This document shows, piece after piece, positions 1 to 9,908 of a stretch of DNA of 64,000 bases. Origin of the DNA: Lentzea fradiae. Its GTDB lineage: Bacteria; Actinomycetota; Actinomycetes; Mycobacteriales; Pseudonocardiaceae. The stretch's first letter is position 1, and every line of letters begins with the position of its first letter. A program made the position numbers and the translations under genes. The stretch lies in NCBI RefSeq assembly GCF_900100955.1, contig NZ_FNCC01000001.1:372001-436000 (forward strand), given 5' to 3'. Below the pieces are notes generated by a model. It was not told where the DNA came from and ran no database searches. It worked only from the letters and a program-made list of their open reading frames with translations.

Positions 1-1104
<1,104 letters not shown>

Positions 1105-1881
1105 ATGATGGATCGCCGGCCGGGTGGTGTGCTCGTAACAGGAGCGTCACGGGGGATCGGCCGCGCGACGGCCGTGGCGTTCGCCGCGCTGGGGCACCGC
1201 GTCGCCGTCCACTGCGGCAGCCGCCGTGACGAGGCGCAGGAGACGCTCTCCCTCCTGGCGGGCGACGGGCACGCGCTGGTCGCGGGCGACCTCGCCGACC
1301 AGGAGACGGCCCGTGCCGTGGTCGCCGAGGCGGTGGCCCTGCTCGGCGAGGTCGACGTGCTGGTGAACAACGCCGCGGTCGCGCCGGCGCCCGGCAACCT
1401 GCACCGGATCGGTGAGGCGTCGTGGGACGAGTGGACCTCGGCCTGGCGGACGATGGTGGACGTCAACCTCCTCGGCGCGGTCAACACCACCTGGGCCGTG
1501 GCACGGCACCTCGTCGAACGCGGCGCGCCCGGCAGCATCGTCAACGTCGGCTCGCGGGGCGCCTTCCGCGGCGAACCCGACTTCCCGGCCTACGGCGCGA
1601 CCAAGGCGGCGCTGCACGCGTTCGGTCAGTCGGCGGCTGTCGCGCTGGCCCCGCACCGGATCTCGGTCACGTCGGTCGCGCCGGGGTTCATCGCGACCGA
1701 ACGCCAGGCGGCGAAGCTGAGCGGAGCCGAGGGGGACGCGGTGCGCGACCAGAGCCCGTTCGGCAGGGTCGGCACACCGGAGGAGGTCGCGGCCGCCGTC
1801 GTGCACCTGGCCTCGCCCGCCGCGGCCTGGTCGTCCGGCGCGGTGGTGGACCTCAACGGCGCCTCGTACCTGCGCTCGTAG
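1105..1881 (+). CDS. SDR family NAD(P)-dependent oxidoreductase
   Basis: A classical short-chain dehydrogenase/reductase of 258 residues. It has the N-terminal cofactor motif GASRGIGRA, the NNAAV turn, a catalytic Ser in NVGSRG, and Tyr/Lys in YGATKAA, so it should be catalytically complete. The C-terminus (SSGAVVDLNGA) matches FabG-like members. The substrate cannot be read from the sequence. ATG 1105 is preferred over GTG 1099 because a TAGGCT -10 box ends at 1098 and no ribosome site is present. It is followed after 7 bases by a phosphotransferase gene, so the two may share a transcript. Confidence 0.88.
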   Translation: MMDRRPGGVLVTGASRGIGRATAVAFAALGHRVAVHCGSRRDEAQETLSLLAGDGHALVAGDLADQETARAVVAEAVALLGEVDVLVNNAAVAPAPGNLHRIGEASWDEWTSAWRTMVDVNLLGAVNTTWAVARHLVERGAPGSIVNVGSRGAFRGEPDFPAYGATKAALHAFGQSAAVALAPHRISVTSVAPGFIATERQAAKLSGAEGDAVRDQSPFGRVGTPEEVAAAVVHLASPAAAWSSGAVVDLNGASYLRS

Positions 1882-1888
1882 GTCTGCC

Positions 1889-2833
1889 GTGGACGAGCGC
1901 ACCCTGAACCGCGTCCTGGCCGCCGCCGGTGTCGACCCCGCCACCGTCACCGGCTGGGCCGAGCTGACCGGGGGAACCTTCAACGCCGCCTACCGGATCG
2001 GCACCACCGGGGGCGGGTACGTGCTGAAGGTGGCGCCACCCCCAGACTCCCCGGGACTCACCTACGAACGCGACCTGATGCGGACCGAGACGGCCTTCTA
2101 CCGCGCCGTTCGTGGGCACGCACCGGTGCCCGAGGTCGTGCACGCCGACTTCAGCCGGGGCCTGGTGGCGTCGGACCTCCTGCTGATGACCGAGATCCCG
2201 GGGCACACCCTGGCGGCCTCCCCGCCGCCGGCGCGGCGGAAGTCGTTGCTGCGCGCGGATCTGGGCCGGGTCGTCGCCGGGTTGCACGAGGTGACCGGCA
2301 CCGGCTTCGGCTACCCGCAGCTCGGTCTCGCCCCGACGTGGCGGGAGGCGTTCGCGGGCATGGTGGACGCCGTGCTCGCCGACGCCGCCCGGTACGGCGT
2401 CGTGCTTCCCGAACCCGCCGCGCGCATCGCGGACCTGGTGCGGTCGCACGGGAACCTGCTCGACGAGGTCACCCGCCCGGTGCTCGTGCACTTCGACCTG
2501 TGGGACGGCAACGTCCTTGCCCACGACGGACGGGTGACCGGACTCGTCGACGGAGAGCGCGCGTTCTGGGGCGACCCGCTCGCGGAGCTCGTCTCGCTCG
2601 CGCTGTTCGGCGACATCGAGCAGGACCACGACTTCCTGGCCGGGTACGGCGCCGCGCCGTTCACCCGGAGCGCCCGGCTGCGGCTGGCGCTGTACCGCGC
2701 CTACCTGTACCTGATCATGCTGGTCGAGGGTGTGCCCCGCCGGCACTCCGGTCCCCGGCACGAGGAACAGCGACGACGCGTCCGCGACCACCTGGGTGCC
2801 GCGCTGGGTGTCCTTCGACCGGGCGCCCACTGA
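1889..2833 (+). CDS. Aminoglycoside-phosphotransferase-like kinase
   Basis: A 314-residue protein of the APH/choline-kinase fold. Visible are the nucleotide-binding start (GGTFNAAYRIG, then YVLKVAPP with the presumed ATP-binding Lys), the Brenner motif HFDLWDGNVL with catalytic Asp and Asn, and GLVDGERAFWGDP, where the Asp would bind metal. Such proteins phosphorylate small hydroxyl-bearing compounds, including antibiotics, fructosamines or homoserine; the substrate here is unknown. GTG 1889 is the first start after the SDR gene. Its end lies 16 bases before the start of a nucleotidyltransferase gene. A kinase/nucleotidyltransferase pair of this type can act in drug modification, but nothing here proves resistance. 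Confidence 0.85.
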   Translation: MDERTLNRVLAAAGVDPATVTGWAELTGGTFNAAYRIGTTGGGYVLKVAPPPDSPGLTYERDLMRTETAFYRAVRGHAPVPEVVHADFSRGLVASDLLLMTEIPGHTLAASPPPARRKSLLRADLGRVVAGLHEVTGTGFGYPQLGLAPTWREAFAGMVDAVLADAARYGVVLPEPAARIADLVRSHGNLLDEVTRPVLVHFDLWDGNVLAHDGRVTGLVDGERAFWGDPLAELVSLALFGDIEQDHDFLAGYGAAPFTRSARLRLALYRAYLYLIMLVEGVPRRHSGPRHEEQRRRVRDHLGAALGVLRPGAH

Positions 2834-2849
2834 TCCCGGGGGAGTGCAC

Positions 2850-3671
2850 GTGGACCTGAGGCGAATCCTCGATCGCGTCCGGGACGGCCTGGCCGACGTG
2901 CCGGGCGTTCTCGGCCTGGCGTTGGGCGGATCTCACGCCCGTGGCACGGCGAAGCCGGACTCCGACGTCGACGTCGGCCTGTACTACGACCCCGCCACCC
3001 GCCCGGACTTCGACGTCCTGCTCGCCGCCGTCACCGAGCTGGACGACCGCCGCGCCCCGGACGGCTTCGGCCGCTACGGCGAGTGGGGACCGTGGATCAA
3101 CGGCGGTGTGTGGCTGCGCATGGCGGAGACCAAAGTGGACGTTCTGCTGCGCGACACCGGCCGGACCCGCCGGGTGCTGCGCGACTGCGCCGCCGGTCAT
3201 GTCGACATCCATTACCAGGCAGGGCATCCGCACGGTTTCAGCACCGCGATCTACGCGGGAGAGGTGTTCCAGAACGTCCCGTTCCACGACCCGCACGGCG
3301 TCTTGGCCGAACTCCGCACGCTCGTCGACCCGTACCCGGAACCGCTCAGGACGGCGGTGGTCGAGAGGTTCGGCTGGGAGGCCGGTTTCTCGTTGTCCAC
3401 CGCGAAGTCCGCGGCCGGACGCGGTGACGTCGCGTACGTGACGGGGTGCGTTTTCCGTGCCGTCTCGTGCCTGACGCAGGTCGTGTTCGCCGCGGAACGC
3501 CGGTACCTCACCAACGAGAAGGGCTCGGTGGCCTTGGCTGACGGGTTCGGTGCGGCGCCGGAGCGGTATGCCGAGCGGGTCGCCGAGGCGATGTCGCTCG
3601 TGGGGCGGTCTCCTGTGGAGGCGCTGAACCTGGTGCGGTCGTTGCACGACGAGGTGCTGGCCGGGATCTGA
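2850..3671 (+). CDS. Nucleotidyltransferase domain protein
   Basis: A 273-residue protein with the pol-beta-type nucleotidyltransferase signature GGSHARGTAKPDSDVDVG near residue 27, giving the GS-x-DxD pattern that binds metal and nucleotide. The remainder resembles the helical, DUF4037-like C-terminal region of streptomycin-adenylyltransferase relatives. The GTG at 2850 is chosen because GGGGGAG lies five to six bases before it; GTG 2844 sits inside that ribosome site. It belongs to the same co-directional trio as the SDR and kinase genes. The acceptor is unknown. Confidence 0.8.
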   Translation: MDLRRILDRVRDGLADVPGVLGLALGGSHARGTAKPDSDVDVGLYYDPATRPDFDVLLAAVTELDDRRAPDGFGRYGEWGPWINGGVWLRMAETKVDVLLRDTGRTRRVLRDCAAGHVDIHYQAGHPHGFSTAIYAGEVFQNVPFHDPHGVLAELRTLVDPYPEPLRTAVVERFGWEAGFSLSTAKSAAGRGDVAYVTGCVFRAVSCLTQVVFAAERRYLTNEKGSVALADGFGAAPERYAERVAEAMSLVGRSPVEALNLVRSLHDEVLAGI

Positions 3672-3729
3672 CCGTCCTGCGCGGAGTCGTCGAAAGCCTT
3701 TGAACCAGGCGAAGGCTCGCTTGAACCGG

Positions 3730-4584
3730 TCACTTGGCCGCCTTGACCTCCACGACGGTCACGCGCACGCCCGCCGCCCGGATCGCCGCCACCGCGGCCG
3801 GATCGGCCGACAGGTCGGTGACGACCTCGTGCACGTCCTGGATGTCGGCGATGCGGGCGAGCGTGGCCTGGCCGAGCTTGCTGCCGTCCGCCATGACGAC
3901 GACGCGCTTGGCGCGGCTGAGCATCGCGCGGTTGGTGCGCGCCTCGTTCTCGTCGTGCGTGGTGATGCCCGCGACGGCGTCGATGCCGTCCACGCCGATG
4001 AACGCGGTGCCGATGCTGATCGACGCCAGCACCTGCTCCGCCCACGGACCGACCAGTTCGTACGACTGCGGTCTCGCGACGCCGCCGACGACGACGAGCT
4101 TGTGGCGGGGGTGCAGGGCCAGCTCCATCGCGATGTTCAGCGCGTTCGTCACGACGGTCAGGTCACCGCGGCTGGGCAGCTGCTTCGCCAGCTCGCTGGT
4201 GGTCGACCCGCCGGTGAGCGCGATGACGTGCGATCCCGACGGCAGCATCCGGACGGCCTGGCGCACGATCGCGCGCTTCGCCTCGCGGGACCGGCCGTCG
4301 CGGTAGCGCACCGGCACCTCGTCGACGGCGCCCTGCGGTTTCGCGCCGCCGTGCGTCCTCGTCAGCAGCCGCTGCTCCTCCAGCACGGCCAGGTCGCGGC
4401 GCAGCGTCGCCGACGACACGCCGAACCGCTCGCCCAGCTCGGCGACCTTCAGGGAGCCGGTTTCCCGGAGCACCCGCAGCATTTCCGACATGCGTTCGCT
4501 GCGCGTGGTGCGCTTTTTTCCGGACCGGTTCCGGCTGGTCACGGAATCGGTCTGACTGGTCACGGAATCGGTCGCGTCGGCCAT
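3730..4584 (-). CDS. DeoR/GlpR-family transcriptional regulator
   Basis: A 284-residue DeoR-family repressor. Residues about 30-85 form the N-terminal winged helix (RMSEMLRVLRETGSLKVAEL then FGVSSATLRRDL). The C-terminal sugar-phosphate-sensing domain carries ALTGGSTTSELAKQL, GGVARPQSYELVGPWAEQVL and FIGVDGIDAVAGITTHDENEA, all family hallmarks. An unusual N-terminal extension repeats TDSVTS twice, so initiation at a later codon is possible. It lies divergent to the SIS-isomerase operon and is its obvious candidate regulator, resembling AgaR in position. An intermediate such as tagatose-6-phosphate is a plausible inducer, by inference. Confidence 0.88.
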   Translation of the reverse strand: MADATDSVTSQTDSVTSRNRSGKKRTTRSERMSEMLRVLRETGSLKVAELGERFGVSSATLRRDLAVLEEQRLLTRTHGGAKPQGAVDEVPVRYRDGRSREAKRAIVRQAVRMLPSGSHVIALTGGSTTSELAKQLPSRGDLTVVTNALNIAMELALHPRHKLVVVGGVARPQSYELVGPWAEQVLASISIGTAFIGVDGIDAVAGITTHDENEARTNRAMLSRAKRVVVMADGSKLGQATLARIADIQDVHEVVTDLSADPAAVAAIRAAGVRVTVVEVKAAK

Positions 4585-4669
4585 GCGGCGGAGCCTACGA
4601 CAACTCCGGGTCAGTGAGCGATTGCACAGGGAGCGTCGGCATCACACTCGGGGCTGACCTGCGGAAACG

Positions 4670-4690
4670 TCTCAAAACGCTCATCTGAGA
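4670..4690. promoter_or_regulatory. Inverted repeat in the DeoR/sugar-operon divergent promoter
   Basis: TCTCA at 4670-4674 and TGAGA at 4686-4690 form a dyad spaced by 11 bases between the regulator and the sugar operon. It is directly followed by GATGTTCAC (4689-4697), a partial match to the 15-18 kb operator motif. Binding by the DeoR protein is a guess based on position alone. Confidence 0.3.
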
Positions 4691-4856
4691 TGTTCACTTC
4701 GCCGTGGAACCTTGCCACTCGCGCAGGGTCGGCCGTACGAATGCAGCACTTGCCGAACCGCGGCGGAGAGGCCGGCGGCTCGAAGCGATCAACGGCATTC
4801 GGGGAAAGCGCCCCGGACACGTCCGGGAACTGTCCCGGTAATCGAAGGGCGACACC

Positions 4857-5987
4857 ATGGGTGAGCATGGGCTCGGCGGCAGCGCGACCGCGGAGGAGAT
4901 CTGGCAGCAGCCGGTCGTCTGGCCGCGGGTGGCGGACGCGGTGGACCGGGTCCGGCAGTCGGCCGGCGAGGTGGTGCGCGCGGCGCTCGCCGACCAGGGC
5001 ACGAGGATCGTGCTGACCGGTGCGGGCACGTCGGCGTTCGTCGGCGAGGTCGTCGCCCCGGCGCTGGCGCGGCACCTCGGCAGGCCGGTGGAGCCGATCG
5101 CCACCACGGAGATCGTCGCCGACCCGCACACCGCGGCCGCGGGCGGAGGGCCCGTGCTGCTCGTGTCGTTCGCGCGCAGCGGCAACAGCCCCGAGTCGCT
5201 CGCGGCGGCCGAGCTGCTGCACCGGCTCACCCCCGGCCTGCGGCACGTGGTGATCACCTGCAACCCCGGTGGGGACCTCGCCCGGCGGTGGGACGGCGCG
5301 GACGGGGCCGTCGTCGTCGCGCTCCCGGAGGAGACGAACGACCGCGGTTTCGCGATGACGTCGTCGTTCACCGGCATGGCGCTCGCGGCGCTGCTGGTGT
5401 TCGGGCTCGACGTGGACGTGGCGGCGCTGGCGCGCAGCGGCGCCGACGTGCTCGCCGAGGCGGCCGGACGGGCGTCGGGGATCGCGGAGGCCAAGCCGCA
5501 GCGGCTCGTCTACCTGGGGTCGGGGCCGCTGCACGGACTCGCGCGGGAGGCCGCGCTGAAGTGCCTGGAGCTGACCCGCGGCGAGGTCGTCGCGCTCGCC
5601 GAGTCGTCGCTGGGGTTCCGGCACGGCCCGAAGTCCGTGCTCGACGACCGCACGATCGCGTTCGTCTTCCTGTCTCCCGACCCGTACGCGCGGTCATACG
5701 ACGTCGACATCGCCCGTGAGCTGGTGCAGTCCGTCGGAGCGGAACGCGTTGTCGTGGTGGGGGACGCCAGCCCCGAGGAGTTCGACGGCGCTCAGGTCTG
5801 GCCGGTCGGTGGCGCGTTCACCTCGCCCTCGGTGTGGGCGCTGGCCGCGGTCATCACGGCGCAGACCACCGCCCTCGCGTGCTCGCTCGCACTCGGCCTG
5901 ACGCCGGACAACCCGTTCCCCGGCGGCGAGGTCAACCGCGTGGTGCAGGGCGTGGTCATCCACGACCTGCCGGAAACCGGGGAGTGA
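4857..5987 (+). CDS. SIS-domain sugar isomerase/deaminase, AgaS-like
   Basis: A 376-residue protein with two SIS (sugar isomerase) domains, about residues 40-190 and 215-350. Signature stretches are TGAGTSAFVG, SFARSGNSPES, SSLGFRHGPKS and NPFPGGEVNRVVQG. The last two are typical of AgaS, which turns galactosamine-6-phosphate into tagatose-6-phosphate. GlmS lacks this length without its glutaminase half, so AgaS fits better. It is first in a five-gene operon with a sugar kinase, permease, PfkB kinase and aldolase. Role in amino-sugar breakdown follows from the family plus the neighbours; the exact sugar is inferred. Confidence 0.85.
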   Translation: MGEHGLGGSATAEEIWQQPVVWPRVADAVDRVRQSAGEVVRAALADQGTRIVLTGAGTSAFVGEVVAPALARHLGRPVEPIATTEIVADPHTAAAGGGPVLLVSFARSGNSPESLAAAELLHRLTPGLRHVVITCNPGGDLARRWDGADGAVVVALPEETNDRGFAMTSSFTGMALAALLVFGLDVDVAALARSGADVLAEAAGRASGIAEAKPQRLVYLGSGPLHGLAREAALKCLELTRGEVVALAESSLGFRHGPKSVLDDRTIAFVFLSPDPYARSYDVDIARELVQSVGAERVVVVGDASPEEFDGAQVWPVGGAFTSPSVWALAAVITAQTTALACSLALGLTPDNPFPGGEVNRVVQGVVIHDLPETGE

Positions 5988-5990
5988 GCC

Positions 5991-6953
5991 GTGTTCCTCG
6001 GTGTCGACGGCGGGGGCACGAAGACGGCGTTCTGCCTGGTCGATCTCGACGGCCGGGTGGTCGCGGAGGCCCGCACGGCGAGCGTGTACCACCTCCAGGA
6101 CGGGATCGGCATCGTGGAACCCCTGCTGCGCCAGGGGATCACGGAGGTCTGCGCCACCGCGGGCATCCCGGTCACCGGCATCACCTACGCGTTCATCGGA
6201 CTGCCCGCCTACGGCGAGGTCAGCGGTGACGTCCCGGTGCTGGACGCGTTGCCCGCGAAGATCCTCGGCGGTGACCACTACCGCTGCGGCAACGACATGA
6301 TCTGCGGCTGGGCCGGCTCGCTCGGCGGGGTCGACGGCATCAACGTCGTCGCGGGCACCGGCTCCATCGCCTACGGCGAGCACGACGGCAGGCAGTGGCG
6401 CGGCGGTGGCTGGAGCGAGCTGTTCGGCGACGAGGGCTCCGGCTACTGGGTCGCGGTCCAGGGGCTCAACGCCTTCAGCCGCATGGCCGACGGACGCCTG
6501 CCTGCCGGGCCGCTCGCCGACGGGATGCGCTCGGCGCTCGGCCTGGCGACCGACCTCGACGCCATCGACGTCGTGGTCAACCGGTGGCACGGCGACCGCG
6601 GCCGGATCGCGAGCCTGAGCAAGGTGGTCGACGTGGCCGCCGGCGCCGGTGACGCGGTGGCCGCGGACATCCTCCGCAGTGCGGGCCGTGAGCTCGCCCT
6701 GCTCGTGAACGTGGGCAGGGAAGCCCTCGGTTTCCCCGCCTCCCAAGAGGTTCCGGTGTCCTACTCGGGCGGCATGTTCGCCTCGGAGCACGTGCTGTCG
6801 TCGTTCCGCGAGTCACTCGCCGACGGCGCCGGCCTCCGCGCACCACTGCTGGAACCGCACATCGGCGCCGCACTCCACGCGGCCCGCCTGCACGGACACC
6901 CGTTGCGGGCAGAACACATCTCCACCGCCGCCGCCGCAGCGCTCTCGCCCTGA
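5991..6953 (+). CDS. BadF/BadG-type sugar kinase (N-acetylglucosamine-kinase-like)
   Basis: A 320-residue ASKHA-fold ATPase. The first phosphate motif is GVDGGGTKTAF at the N-terminus, the second is VVAGTGSIAYG near residue 118, and YSGGMFAS near 258 belongs to the adenosine region. This family includes N-acetylglucosamine and glucosamine kinases. It starts three bases after the SIS gene stop, so they are co-translated. In context it should phosphorylate the incoming hexosamine, since no PTS genes are present. Confidence 0.83.
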   Translation: MFLGVDGGGTKTAFCLVDLDGRVVAEARTASVYHLQDGIGIVEPLLRQGITEVCATAGIPVTGITYAFIGLPAYGEVSGDVPVLDALPAKILGGDHYRCGNDMICGWAGSLGGVDGINVVAGTGSIAYGEHDGRQWRGGGWSELFGDEGSGYWVAVQGLNAFSRMADGRLPAGPLADGMRSALGLATDLDAIDVVVNRWHGDRGRIASLSKVVDVAAGAGDAVAADILRSAGRELALLVNVGREALGFPASQEVPVSYSGGMFASEHVLSSFRESLADGAGLRAPLLEPHIGAALHAARLHGHPLRAEHISTAAAAALSP

Positions 6954-6963
6954 GGAGCCCATG

Positions 6964-7889
6964 ATGACCGGACCCGCCGCGTCCGCTTTCCGCACCAACA
7001 GCTGGATTCCCTACGCGGGACTGCTGGTGTTGTTCTGGGTGTGTGGGGAGCGTTCTCCGCGCTGCCCACCACGCTCTACGACTACCCCGACCCGATGGTC
7101 TACGTCGTGTGGTCGCTGACCATGCTCATCCCCGCGTGGTTCTCGTTGCGGGGCAAGAAGTTCGACCGCAGCCGCACGGCCGCGGGCTACGGGCTGGCGA
7201 TCGGTCTCACCGGCGCCGGTGGCCAGCTGCTGCTGTTCAAGGCGCTCACCATCGGACCGGCGTACGTCATCTTCCCGATCGTCGCGCTGTCCCCGGCGAT
7301 CACCGTGCTGATGGCGTTCGGGCTGCTGCGCGAACGGCTCGGCGCCCTGTCCTGGGCGGGCGTGGTGCTCGCACTCGCCGCCATCGTGCTCTTCTCGGTG
7401 TCCACCGACACCTCGGAAAGCAACGGGTGGCTGTACCTGCTGCTCGCGGTGCTCATCTGCGTCGCGTGGGGTGTGCAGGCGTTCTTCATGCGCAAGGCGG
7501 CACTCGCCGGGGTGGACGACGCGTCGACGTTCGGCTGGATGACCATCAGCGGCCTCGTGCTGATCCCGGTGGCGCTGCTGATGATGGGCGGGCTGCCGCT
7601 GGACTTCCCGTGGCAGGCGCCCGCTCTCACCGCCGGCACGCAGGTGCTCAACGCCGTCGGCGCGTTGTTCCTCGTCATGGCGATGAGCCGTGGCAAGGCG
7701 TCGATCGTGGCCCCGGTCACGAACGCGCTGGCGCCCGTCCTGACGATCGTCCTGTCGCTCGCGGTGTTCGGCGCTCGGCCGAGCGTGTTCCAGGTCGCGG
7801 GCATCGTGCTGGCGCTCGCCGGGTCGACGCTGATGGTCTACCGCGCCGAGAAGAGCGGCGAGGCGGAGCTGGTGGGGGCGGCGAGGTGA
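6964..7889 (+). CDS. EamA/DMT-superfamily permease, frameshifted near 7037
   Basis: A membrane transporter of about 308 residues once corrected. The first 27 residues (MTGPAASAFRTNS then IPYAGLLVLFW) are in the frame of ATG 6964, which has GAGGAG six bases upstream. The rest, from WGAFSALPTTLYD onward, is in the next frame. Adding one G to the GGG at 7037-7039 restores VLFWGVWGAFSALPT and a continuous ten-helix, two-repeat EamA protein. The feature length is two modulo three, as expected for one lost base. Read literally, the gene is broken or starts at GTG 7041 without its first helix. It probably imports the sugar processed by the operon. A sequencing error is the simplest explanation. Confidence 0.8.
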
Positions 7890-8803
7890 CCGGCCGGATC
7901 GTCACCGTCACGCTCAACCCCGCCATCGACGTGACCTACCGCGTGCGGGCCCTGCGCGTGGGGGAGACGGTCCGGGTGCCCGTCGTGCGGTCGAGGGCCG
8001 GCGGCAAGGGCGTGAACGTCGCCGCGGTGGTCGGCGCGCTGGGCGGGGACAGCCTCGTGCTCGCGCTGACCGCCACGGCGGAGCCCGACGAGTTCCGCAC
8101 CGGCCTGGAGCGGCTGGGGCTGCCGCACCGGCTCGTCCCGGCGCTCGCGTCGGTGCGCAGGACCGTCGCCGTCGTCGCCGACGACAGCACGACGATGTTG
8201 CAGGAGAACGGTTCTCCCGCGGTCGAGGGCGCCGAGGCGCTCGTCACGGCCGCGCTGCGGGACGAGCTGGAGACCGGGGCGGGTGCCGTCGTGATCTCCG
8301 GCAGCGTCCCGGCGGGCCTGGACCCGGAGGTGCCCGCACGCCTCGCCCGGCTGTGCGCCGGGCTGGGCGTGCCGGTCATCGCCGACGTCTCCGGCCCGGC
8401 GCTGCACGCCGCCGCGCGCAGCGGCGCGGTGCTGATGCCCAACTCCGACGAGCTGGCGGAGCTGCTCTCCGCGGGACCGGTGGAGGACCTGGTGCCCGGG
8501 GGAGCGGCGGCCGTCGTCGCGACCGCCGGACCCGGCGGCGCGACCGCGCTGACCGCACGGGGCTCCTGGCGGGCCCGTCCTCCCGAGGTGGTCAGCGGCA
8601 ACCCGGCGGGCGCCGGTGACGCGGCCGCCGCCGCACTGGCACTGCACCTGGCCAGGGACGGCCACGACGTCGACTGGCCCGCCGCGCTGGCGGACGTCGT
8701 CGCCACGTCGGCCAGCGCCGTGCTGCGGCCGGTGGCCGGCGAGATCGACCGCGGGGCCAGGGCCCGCTGGATCCCCCTGACGACCGTAGAGGAGACACGA
8801 TGA
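7886..8803 (+). CDS. PfkB-family sugar-phosphate kinase (1-phosphofructokinase/tagatose-6-phosphate kinase type)
   Basis: A 305-residue ribokinase-fold enzyme. The N-terminal VTLNPAIDVTYRV and SRAGGKGVNVAAV, and the C-terminal NPAGAGDAAAAAL with its catalytic Asp, are the markers of the LacC/FruK branch. It should add a second phosphate to a ketose monophosphate, giving the bisphosphate for the next enzyme. GTG 7886 overlaps the permease stop (GTGA), and its stop overlaps the aldolase start (ATGA), so all three are coupled. The substrate is tagatose-6-phosphate if the isomerase assignment is right. Confidence 0.87.
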   Translation: MTGRIVTVTLNPAIDVTYRVRALRVGETVRVPVVRSRAGGKGVNVAAVVGALGGDSLVLALTATAEPDEFRTGLERLGLPHRLVPALASVRRTVAVVADDSTTMLQENGSPAVEGAEALVTAALRDELETGAGAVVISGSVPAGLDPEVPARLARLCAGLGVPVIADVSGPALHAAARSGAVLMPNSDELAELLSAGPVEDLVPGGAAAVVATAGPGGATALTARGSWRARPPEVVSGNPAGAGDAAAAALALHLARDGHDVDWPAALADVVATSASAVLRPVAGEIDRGARARWIPLTTVEETR

Positions 8804-9630
8804 CCGCGGAGTGGACGACCCTGCTCGGCGAGCTGCGGGCGGAACGCCGCGCGGTGGGCGCGTTCAACGCGATCATGATCGAGCACGCGGAGGCGATCGT
8901 CGCCGGTGCCGAGCACAGCGGGCTGCCGGTGATCCTGCAGATCTCGCAGAACGCCGTGCGCTACCACGGGTCGCTGGCGCCGTTCGCCCGCGCCTGCCTG
9001 CAGATGGCCGCCGACGCGGCCGTGCCCGTGCTCGTCCACCTCGACCACGTCGAGGACGAGGAGCTGGTCGACGAAGGTCTGCGGCTCGGCATCACGTCCG
9101 TCATGTTCGACGCGTCCACACTGGACTACGCGGACAACGTGGCACGGACCCGCGCCGTCGTCGAACGCTGCCACGCCGGCGGTTGTCTCGTCGAGGCCGA
9201 GCTCGGCGAGGTCGGCGGCAAGGACGGTGCGCACGCCCCCGGTGTGCGCACCGACCCTCGCGAGGCGGCCGAGTTCGTCGCCGCGACCGGTGTCGACTCG
9301 CTCGCGGTGGCCGTGGGGTCGTCGCACGCCATGACGGACCGCAGCGCCGTGCTGGACGAGGCGCTCATCGCCGAGCTGGCCGCGGCGGTCCCCGTCCCGC
9401 TGGTGCTGCACGGGTCGTCCGGCGTGACCGACGACGGGCTCCGCGGCGCGGTCGGCGCCGGCATCGTGAAGGTCAACATCGGCACCCGCCTCAACCAGGT
9501 GCTGACGCAGGCCGTTCGCGCCGTGCTCGGCGAACGCGAGCAGCTCACCGACCCGCGCCGCTACCTGGCCCCCGGCCGGGACGCGGTCCGCGACGAGGTG
9601 GCCAGGATGCTGACCGTGCTCGCCAAGTGA
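8800..9630 (+). CDS. Class II (zinc) fructose/tagatose-bisphosphate aldolase
   Basis: A 276-residue TIM-barrel aldolase of the GatY/KbaY/FbaA type. VGAFNAIMIEHAEAI opens the barrel, HLDHVED holds the zinc-ligand His and catalytic Asp, VEAELGEVGGKDG and LVLHGSSGVTD follow, and VNIGTRLNQVL binds the phosphate. It would split tagatose-1,6-bisphosphate into dihydroxyacetone phosphate and glyceraldehyde-3-phosphate, closing the operon's pathway. A strong hairpin lies eight bases after its stop, so it is the last gene of the transcript. Confidence 0.88.
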   Translation: MTAEWTTLLGELRAERRAVGAFNAIMIEHAEAIVAGAEHSGLPVILQISQNAVRYHGSLAPFARACLQMAADAAVPVLVHLDHVEDEELVDEGLRLGITSVMFDASTLDYADNVARTRAVVERCHAGGCLVEAELGEVGGKDGAHAPGVRTDPREAAEFVAATGVDSLAVAVGSSHAMTDRSAVLDEALIAELAAAVPVPLVLHGSSGVTDDGLRGAVGAGIVKVNIGTRLNQVLTQAVRAVLGEREQLTDPRRYLAPGRDAVRDEVARMLTVLAK

Positions 9631-9637
9631 CCCCGCC

Positions 9638-9661
9638 GGGGGTGGAGCAGGCTCCACCCCC
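9638..9661 (+). terminator. Hairpin terminator of the sugar operon
   Basis: GGGGGTGGAGC and its exact complement GCTCCACCCCC are separated by two bases, giving a stem of ten or more pairs directly after the aldolase gene. No U-run follows, as is common in actinobacteria. Confidence 0.7.
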
Positions 9662-9703
9662 ACAACGGCAGCGCGGGGGATCGGATCGCGAGCCCGCGAT
9701 CCC

Positions 9704-9717
9704 TAGATTTCTCGGCA
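9704..9717 (+). promoter_or_regulatory. Leaderless promoter, -10 TAGATT
   Basis: TAGATT at 9704-9709 lies seven bases before the ATG at 9717, with no ribosome site between. This is the spacing of a leaderless transcript. Confidence 0.5.
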
Positions 9718-9902
9718 TGACGAACAACAACACCGGCACCGTCCAGACCCGCCGCCCGCTCCTGTGGACCGGCCTCGCCATCAGCCTCGCCGTGAACGGC
9801 ACCACGTCCGTCCTCGGCGCGCCCCTCGCCGTCAGCGTCTTCTTCGGCGTGCTCGCGCTGATCTTCGCCGTGGCGCTGTTCCTCGGCAGGGACAAGCGCT
9901 GA
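9717..9902 (+). CDS. Small two-helix membrane protein
   Basis: A 61-residue protein with a polar N-terminus (MTNNNTGTVQTRR), two hydrophobic helices at about 15-34 and 37-56, and a charged tail GRDKR. I do not recognise a family. It stands alone between the sugar-operon terminator and a convergent SDR gene and appears to have its own leaderless promoter. Coding is supported by the promoter spacing and clean hydrophobic pattern. Confidence 0.6.
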   Translation: MTNNNTGTVQTRRPLLWTGLAISLAVNGTTSVLGAPLAVSVFFGVLALIFAVALFLGRDKR

Positions 9903-9908
9903 GGCGGG

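Noticed and set aside
1889-3671. Antibiotic resistance pair (phosphotransferase plus nucleotidyltransferase)
   Set aside because: Both families are broad and motifs do not identify an aminoglycoside substrate; named only at fold level.
3695-3717. AGCCTT/AAGGCT repeat between convergent nucleotidyltransferase and DeoR genes, considered as terminator
   Set aside because: Only six pairs with an 11-base loop; too weak to list.
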